This document shows positions 32,282 through 36,718 of a DNA stretch of 36,718 nucleotides, one piece after another. Each line of letters starts with the position of its first letter. Position 1 is the stretch's first letter. Origin of the DNA: a bacterium (lineage in GTDB: Bacteria; SZUA-182; SZUA-191; JAJRXT01); NCBI GenBank assembly GCA_024277605.1, contig JAJRUU010000063.1, positions 1 through 36,718 on the forward strand, given 5' to 3'. Below the pieces are notes generated by a model that saw only the letters and a program-made list of their open reading frames with translations, did no database searches and had not been told where the DNA came from. The translations under genes and the position numbers were made by a program.

Positions 32282-32380
32282 CGCAGGCTATTTGTAAATC
32301 TGGCGTTTAAAACCGATTTACAGGGTAGTATAATTCAAAAACAGGATAAGATGCGCTAACAACAAGGAGCGAGACAGTAG

Positions 32381-33577
32381 GTGATAACTGAAGAGAAGGT
32401 ATTATATCAAGCTTTATTGGAAAGTAAGTTGCTTTCTGAGGAGCAATTGCAAAAGCTTACATCTGATGTTGAGGCAAAAGGTGAAGGCATCGGGCAACAT
32501 TTGCAGCAGTTAGGCTATATGGAGGAGAAGCGCTATATTTCCTTTTTGATTAAGGAATGTGGGTATCATTTCTTGAGCCTGAATCAAGTTGAGATAGATC
32601 CGGATGCCATAAAGCAAATACCCTCAGAAGTAGCCCGACGTTTGCAAGTAATTCCCCTTCGGAAAGCCAGGGATACGCTGGCAGTGGCCATGTGCGATCC
32701 CTTCAACAAGCAAGTGTTGGCCGAGCTTGGGAAGGTGACGGCTTATACTATCTTACCGATTGTTAGCCGGCACGAGGAGATAATACAGTTTCTCAAACGT
32801 TATGATGAGTTGTGTGCCAGTAGAAGCAAGTCTCAGGTTTCTGGAATATTGAGTTATGAAGGGCTTCCCTTGGTGAGGAGATTCGTTTTTGATAGCTTTG
32901 TGGTGGGCAAGGGGAACGAATTTCCCTATGCGATGGCGTCCGCCGTAGCCAAATCACCAGGTGAAAGCTATAATCCATTGTTTTTGTACAGCGATGTTGG
33001 ATTAGGTAAAACCCATCTGCTCAATGCTATTGGTAATCAAATGAAAAATCAAAGTCCCCCAGTAAAAATGATGTATGTCACCTGCGAGTATTTTAACTCT
33101 CAGGTGGTGGGGGCCATAAAGGATAATATTATCGACCTTTTCCGTTCAACCTTTAAAACACTTGATATTTTACTTATTGATGACATTGAATTTCTAAAAG
33201 ATCGCGACAAGACACAGGAGGAGTTTTTCCATTTGTTTAACAGTATGGTTCAAGCCGGCAAACAGGTAGTAGTTACCAGCGATCGCTCTCCCAGCGAGCT
33301 TTCGGTATTGGAAAAACGCTTGCGCTCAAGATTTATGGGAGGAACCGTAGCAAATATCGATCCACCAGACCTGGAAACCAGGACGGCTATATTGCACAAA
33401 AAGAATACTGAGACGGCGGTACCAACTGAGGTGTATCATCTTTTAGCCAGCAGGATTCAAGAGAGTGTGAGGGAATTGGAGGGGGCCTTAAATACCCTGC
33501 TTTCCTTAAATAGGTTTACTGGGGAAGATATCAACATTGATAATGCTGAAAAGGTTCTACATGAGATGGGCTATTAA
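32381..33577 (+). CDS. GspE-N (MshEN)-DnaA AAA+ fusion protein
   Basis: 398 residues in two clear parts. Residues 1-145 are a GspE N-terminal/MshEN domain (LYQALLESKLLSEEQLQKL, IPSEVARRLQVIPLRKARDT, AVAMCDPFNKQVLAELGKVT), like the N-terminus of PilB encoded nearby. Residues about 165-398 are a DnaA domain III AAA+: FVFDSFVVGKGNEFPYAMAS, NPLFLYSDVGLGKTHLLNAI (Walker A Lys210), ILLIDDIEFL (Walker B), VVVTSDRSPSEL (sensor I), LEKRLRSRF (arginine finger) and SVRELEGALN (sensor II). It ends just after the lid, so the DnaA DNA-binding domain IV is missing. The GTG start has AAGGAG upstream. Some MshEN domains bind c-di-GMP. The role is unknown; an Hda-like or signal-dependent regulatory ATPase tied to the pilus is inference. 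Confidence 0.85.
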   Translation: MITEEKVLYQALLESKLLSEEQLQKLTSDVEAKGEGIGQHLQQLGYMEEKRYISFLIKECGYHFLSLNQVEIDPDAIKQIPSEVARRLQVIPLRKARDTLAVAMCDPFNKQVLAELGKVTAYTILPIVSRHEEIIQFLKRYDELCASRSKSQVSGILSYEGLPLVRRFVFDSFVVGKGNEFPYAMASAVAKSPGESYNPLFLYSDVGLGKTHLLNAIGNQMKNQSPPVKMMYVTCEYFNSQVVGAIKDNIIDLFRSTFKTLDILLIDDIEFLKDRDKTQEEFFHLFNSMVQAGKQVVVTSDRSPSELSVLEKRLRSRFMGGTVANIDPPDLETRTAILHKKNTETAVPTEVYHLLASRIQESVRELEGALNTLLSLNRFTGEDINIDNAEKVLHEMGY

Positions 33578-33592
33578 ATATATGAGATACCC

Positions 33593-33705
33593 TAACCTGA
33601 TCTATTCATAAATTTAGGCTGGGTTCGCAAGACACCACTTGTGAAATAATGTTTATGACCCAACATCTGGAAGAAACAGGCTGTGCCTACCCGAATTATT
33701 CGGGT
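33593..33705. repeat. Shortened inverted copy of the 184-bp repeat family
   Basis: TAACCTGATCTATTCATAAA and AGGCTGGGTTCGCAA match the reverse complement of the right end of copy B (18619-18802). The middle is deleted or diverged, and the other end is the palindrome ACCCGAA-TTA-TTCGGGT (33689-33705). It lies between the fusion gene and the TPR gene. Confidence 0.65.
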
Positions 33706-33733
33706 CTAATGAATTATTTGGCAGGGGAGTACA

Positions 33734-34786
33734 ATGAGATTTTCTCTCATTAGCGAAGACCTTGTAAATAAGGCCTTGCAGGTATATTTGGATAAAGGCC
33801 AATGGTCAAAAGCGGCTGACCAATATAAGAAGCTTATCAAACTCCACCCTGAAAATATTACCCTGCGGTTGAGAATGGCGGAGGTGTGTTTTAAGGGCGG
33901 GTATAAGAAAGAGGCCTTAGAACAATATCAAAAGGTAGCCGACTATTATATATCTATTGATGATTTATCAAAAGCGGTAACTATTTTGCGAACCATGTTG
34001 AATATGGATTCAACGGTTTCCAATATAAGGATTAAGTTGGCGGAGCTATATGCTAAATTGGGTGATACGGAGAATATGTGGAGTCAGTATATGACTGCCT
34101 TTAAATACTTAGAGGAGAAAAAATTACTTAATCAGTCGGTAACTGTATTAAAGGAAATGGCGAGGGTAACCACCAAAGACCCTAAGCTTATGATTCAACT
34201 GGTTGAGATGTTTATGACACGCAACTTGCGCCCACAGGCGATGGGCCAATACTTAACAATAGCCGAATTCTACTTACAGGAAAAAAATTTTGAGGAGGCC
34301 ATTAAGTATTATAAGGAAGTACTGAACTTAGATGCAGACAACCGGGAAGCCCAGATAGGGCTTGAGGTATTGGGCCAACTAAGTGGCGCTAAATCAAGCC
34401 CGGTTTCTCCAGTTAATGAAAAGCTAACCGGGGAGATAGTCTCCAGCGGACAAGGCAAAACTCCTAAACCACCGGGCCAGGAATTTCCCAGGCTGGATAT
34501 GGATGAAATATTAGCCAAGCTGTTTAGCCCCCGAATAATGACGGAAGACGACCTGCAAAGCCATTATAATTTGGGGATACTATATCAAGAGATGGCTTTG
34601 TTGGATGCGGCTATTGAGGAATTTGCCTGCGCTGCCGTCGACCCAGGTTTACAAAATAAGTGTTACCAAAGGTTAAGTATGTGTTTTGCCAAAAAGGGAA
34701 TGCTTCGCCAAGCCCAAAAATATCGACAAATGGGTGTTAATCCAAACATGTCTCAGCCTTTGCAGGAAAGCCCCTATAACTCTTGA
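33734..34786 (+). CDS. Cytoplasmic TPR-repeat protein
   Basis: 350 residues without signal peptide or TM. Repeated 34-residue TPR units are visible: KGQWSKAADQYKKLIKLHPE, GGYKKEALEQYQKVADYY, NFEEAIKYYKEVLNLDADN, a Pro/Ser-rich gap (about 225-260), then a last group SHYNLGILYQEMALLDAAIE. TPR proteins act as protein-docking scaffolds; related ones sit in pilus and gliding loci of delta-proteobacterial lineages, but I cannot name a partner. GGCAGGGGAG precedes the ATG. Its stop overlaps the TTG start of the next gene (TTGA), suggesting coupled translation. Confidence 0.78.
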   Translation: MRFSLISEDLVNKALQVYLDKGQWSKAADQYKKLIKLHPENITLRLRMAEVCFKGGYKKEALEQYQKVADYYISIDDLSKAVTILRTMLNMDSTVSNIRIKLAELYAKLGDTENMWSQYMTAFKYLEEKKLLNQSVTVLKEMARVTTKDPKLMIQLVEMFMTRNLRPQAMGQYLTIAEFYLQEKNFEEAIKYYKEVLNLDADNREAQIGLEVLGQLSGAKSSPVSPVNEKLTGEIVSSGQGKTPKPPGQEFPRLDMDEILAKLFSPRIMTEDDLQSHYNLGILYQEMALLDAAIEEFACAAVDPGLQNKCYQRLSMCFAKKGMLRQAQKYRQMGVNPNMSQPLQESPYNS

Positions 34787-36612
34787 AACGGACATCGGAC
34801 AGGCTGCTCAGCCTTTTGTTATTATCTTATCTGTTTGTTTCACCACTGCTATATTCCAGCGCCGTTTATGAAGGTTTCTTACTCCCCAGAGTGTGCTTTA
34901 TTTTCCTTGTTATTGCATTAATCCTACCCCTGTTTACAATCAGGCTGATAAGGCAGGGCATAGCCTTTAGCCTGCCGGTTGATATTTATTTCCTTGGGGT
35001 ATTGTTCGCTGTCTTACTGTCATGGTTAGGGGTTAAAGACACAGCAACCTTTATTTTCAACGTGAGTTTTCTGCTGGCGGCCTATTTTACCTATTTCGTA
35101 GTAGCAAATATTATTAATACCCCTAAGCTATCAAAACTCTTCCTCGGCGCTTTATTTGTTTCGACAACCATAGTTGCCCTAATAGGCTTGATTCAATATT
35201 TGGTTTATCAGGAGGTGATTAAACATTGCCCTTATTTTCCAATTCCTTATAGACCAGCCGGATTGAGAATGTATGGGGATAGGGTTTATTCCACCTTTGG
35301 CCAGCCCAATACCATGGGGTTATATTTGTCTTTGGGGTTAATCGTCTGTCTTTATTTTTTGTTGGAGGCAAAAGCAGAAGCTACGTGGAAGAAATGGAGT
35401 ATAACCGCCGGGATGTTGCTTGCGTGCGGTTTAATCGTTTTTGTTTTGGATGCCAGTGGAGGCTTGGGGGTATATTGTGGATTGACCGCAGTGGTTGTTT
35501 ACTTCGGGCTGGGTAAAATCTACTTAGGATCCAAATGGCTGGCAGCCCGTAAGCTGAAAATTGCTTTGTTTGTGCTGGTAATAACCGGCACACTTTTTTT
35601 CTCCCAGACTGTTCTTCCAGAAACATCCTCCCTGCAACGTACTATTTCTTCCGTGCAGTATACCGCTGGAGAAGTGAATAGCTACGGTAGTATAACCAAT
35701 CGGCTTATTTATTGGCGGACGTCGTTGGAAATATTCCGGGGTTCCCCTTTGTGGGGGGTTGGGTTGGGACAGTTTGGGTTAAATTATATGCCCGCTCTGG
35801 CCGGATTAATTTTGCGAACCAATAGTGACTTTCTGAAAGACCACGCATATCCAGCAAATTATGCGCACAATGAGTTTCTTCAATTTTTAGCTGAGACAGG
35901 CCTGGTGGGGTTTCTGCTATTCGGGCTGATTTGGTTTATTGTGTGTAAGCACACCTTAAAGACCTTAAAAAGTAATCCTTCTCCGCTATTGTTAGTTACA
36001 GGTTCATTATTTATACCCTTTTTTGTTCAGTGCCTGTTATCAGCCCCCTTAAGAAGACTGTCCCTGCTTGTCATCTTGGCGTTTCTATTGGCAATCTGGG
36101 GCAGACTGATTCCTTCTAATAAGGAGCGCCATTATAAGGTATCTGCCAGGTTGGGGAAGCTGCTTATGCCCTTGGTCCTGTTACTTTCCTTAAGCATAAC
36201 GTGGGGTGTCTACGATAACTGGCGAGCCGCAGAGATCATGCGTAAGGTTATAGATTCGAACAAGACGGAGAAATTTATTCAACCTGCATTAATAGATAAG
36301 ATTGGAGTTAACCCTTACATCAAGTTCGAGCTAACTACCATGGTAGCTAAGAAAGCGCTTACCTTGGGGGTAAAGCAGAACCGCAAAGAATGGGTGGAAG
36401 TTGCCTATGAGCTGTACCAACAGGTGTTGCTGCGGCTGCCCACTCATAAATATTGCCGCTATATGGCTATTGCTTGTTTTTATTTGGGGAAAGAGCAGGA
36501 GGGCATGCAGTACATTAGGCAGGGGTTAAGTTATGTTCCCTGGGATAGTAAGTTGCGACGGATGTTAAAGCATTATCAATCTCATCTTGACCACGCACTC
36601 CCCTTTTTTTAG
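34783..36612 (+). CDS. O-antigen ligase / PglL-like polytopic protein with TPR-like tail
   Basis: 609 residues with about 11-12 TM helices and a Wzy_C (O-antigen ligase) core. NRLIYWRTSLEIFRGSPLWG, VGLGQFGLNYMP and the periplasmic AHNEFLQFLAETGLVGFLLF with its conserved His are the family signature. The last ~110 residues are helical, TPR-like (VAYELYQQVLLRLPTHKYCR, LGKEQEGMQYIRQGLSYVP). The family includes WaaL (lipid A-O-antigen ligation) and pilin/protein O-oligosaccharyltransferases (PglL, TfpO). Position at the end of a pilus operon, with an overlapping TTG start, makes a pilin-glycosylating role plausible but not proven. The dTDP-sugar genes at the other end of the window could supply precursors for either role. 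Confidence 0.8.
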   Translation: MKRTSDRLLSLLLLSYLFVSPLLYSSAVYEGFLLPRVCFIFLVIALILPLFTIRLIRQGIAFSLPVDIYFLGVLFAVLLSWLGVKDTATFIFNVSFLLAAYFTYFVVANIINTPKLSKLFLGALFVSTTIVALIGLIQYLVYQEVIKHCPYFPIPYRPAGLRMYGDRVYSTFGQPNTMGLYLSLGLIVCLYFLLEAKAEATWKKWSITAGMLLACGLIVFVLDASGGLGVYCGLTAVVVYFGLGKIYLGSKWLAARKLKIALFVLVITGTLFFSQTVLPETSSLQRTISSVQYTAGEVNSYGSITNRLIYWRTSLEIFRGSPLWGVGLGQFGLNYMPALAGLILRTNSDFLKDHAYPANYAHNEFLQFLAETGLVGFLLFGLIWFIVCKHTLKTLKSNPSPLLLVTGSLFIPFFVQCLLSAPLRRLSLLVILAFLLAIWGRLIPSNKERHYKVSARLGKLLMPLVLLLSLSITWGVYDNWRAAEIMRKVIDSNKTEKFIQPALIDKIGVNPYIKFELTTMVAKKALTLGVKQNRKEWVEVAYELYQQVLLRLPTHKYCRYMAIACFYLGKEQEGMQYIRQGLSYVPWDSKLRRMLKHYQSHLDHALPFF

Positions 36613-36718
36613 CAGATAACTATCAGAAATTAAAAAACAATAGTTAGGTTTTGTCGCTCGCATTGTAGATACGAATACATATATTCATGTCAATGTTTAT
36701 CCCTTGACATTACAGATA
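36613..36718. other. Window-end intergenic sequence
   Basis: No gene seen. A small inverted repeat AACTAT/ATAGTT follows the last gene, without a T tract. TTGACA (about 36703-36708) at the very end could be the -35 box of a promoter that continues outside the window. Confidence 0.3.

Noticed and set aside
1..36718. CRISPR array, rRNA or tRNA genes
   Set aside because: No regularly spaced repeats with unique spacers and no recognisable stable RNA gene on either strand.

Overview
The window comes from a diderm (Gram-negative) bacterium. It carries an outer-membrane secretin, a lipoprotein, cytochrome c System I genes (ccmC/ccmD), nucleotide-sugar genes and an O-antigen-ligase-type membrane protein. 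I cannot assign a phylum. The mix of type IV pilus genes with GspA/GspB-like genes, a selenobiotic-type radical SAM peptide locus and PEGA/FGE proteins recalls Desulfobacterota-like or uncultivated lineages, but this is inference. Intergenic space is full of palindromic and MITE-like repeats.

Layout. 1-8.7 kb, mostly minus strand: the edge of a transposase, an RmlC-like epimerase, a PEGA/FGE envelope protein, a long-form RmlA, a DUF433 protein, hisD and murA overlapping by 4 bp, and a YifB/ComM-like ATPase. 9.3-10.6 kb, plus strand: an AT-richer three-gene toxin-antitoxin-chaperone cassette (DUF4258 toxin, MqsA/YgiT-type antitoxin, SecB-like chaperone). 10.7-12.5 kb, minus strand: a Cys-rich peptide precursor with its radical SAM/SPASM maturase. 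12.8-16.6 kb, plus strand: a small lipoprotein, a CobA-HemD fusion, an HNH-like protein, ccmC, ccmD and a small membrane protein.

17.3-36.6 kb, plus strand, is a large type IV pilus region: a pilA-type prepilin behind a consensus sigma-54 promoter, a zinc-ribbon/HTH gene flanked by two 184-bp repeats, a degenerate GspK-like prepilin remnant, then pilM, pilN, a pilO-pilP fusion, pilQ, gspA-like, gspB-like/TPR, pilB, pilC, pilT, a two-TM protein of unknown function, a GspE-N(MshEN)-DnaA(AAA+) fusion, a TPR protein and an O-antigen ligase/PglL-like protein. The products would build, power and perhaps glycosylate a pilus.

The most striking observations lie in this pilus region. As given, three core genes are interrupted although their downstream parts are intact. 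pilN is out of frame at a G9 tract. pilB and pilT each carry one in-frame TAA where the family has a Glu (GAA/GAG), both just after the Walker B region. These could be phase or strain variants, recent decay, recoding or sequence error, and the raw reads would decide. The GspE-N/DnaA fusion, which keeps the ATPase core but lacks the DnaA DNA-binding domain, is the best candidate for an undescribed component.
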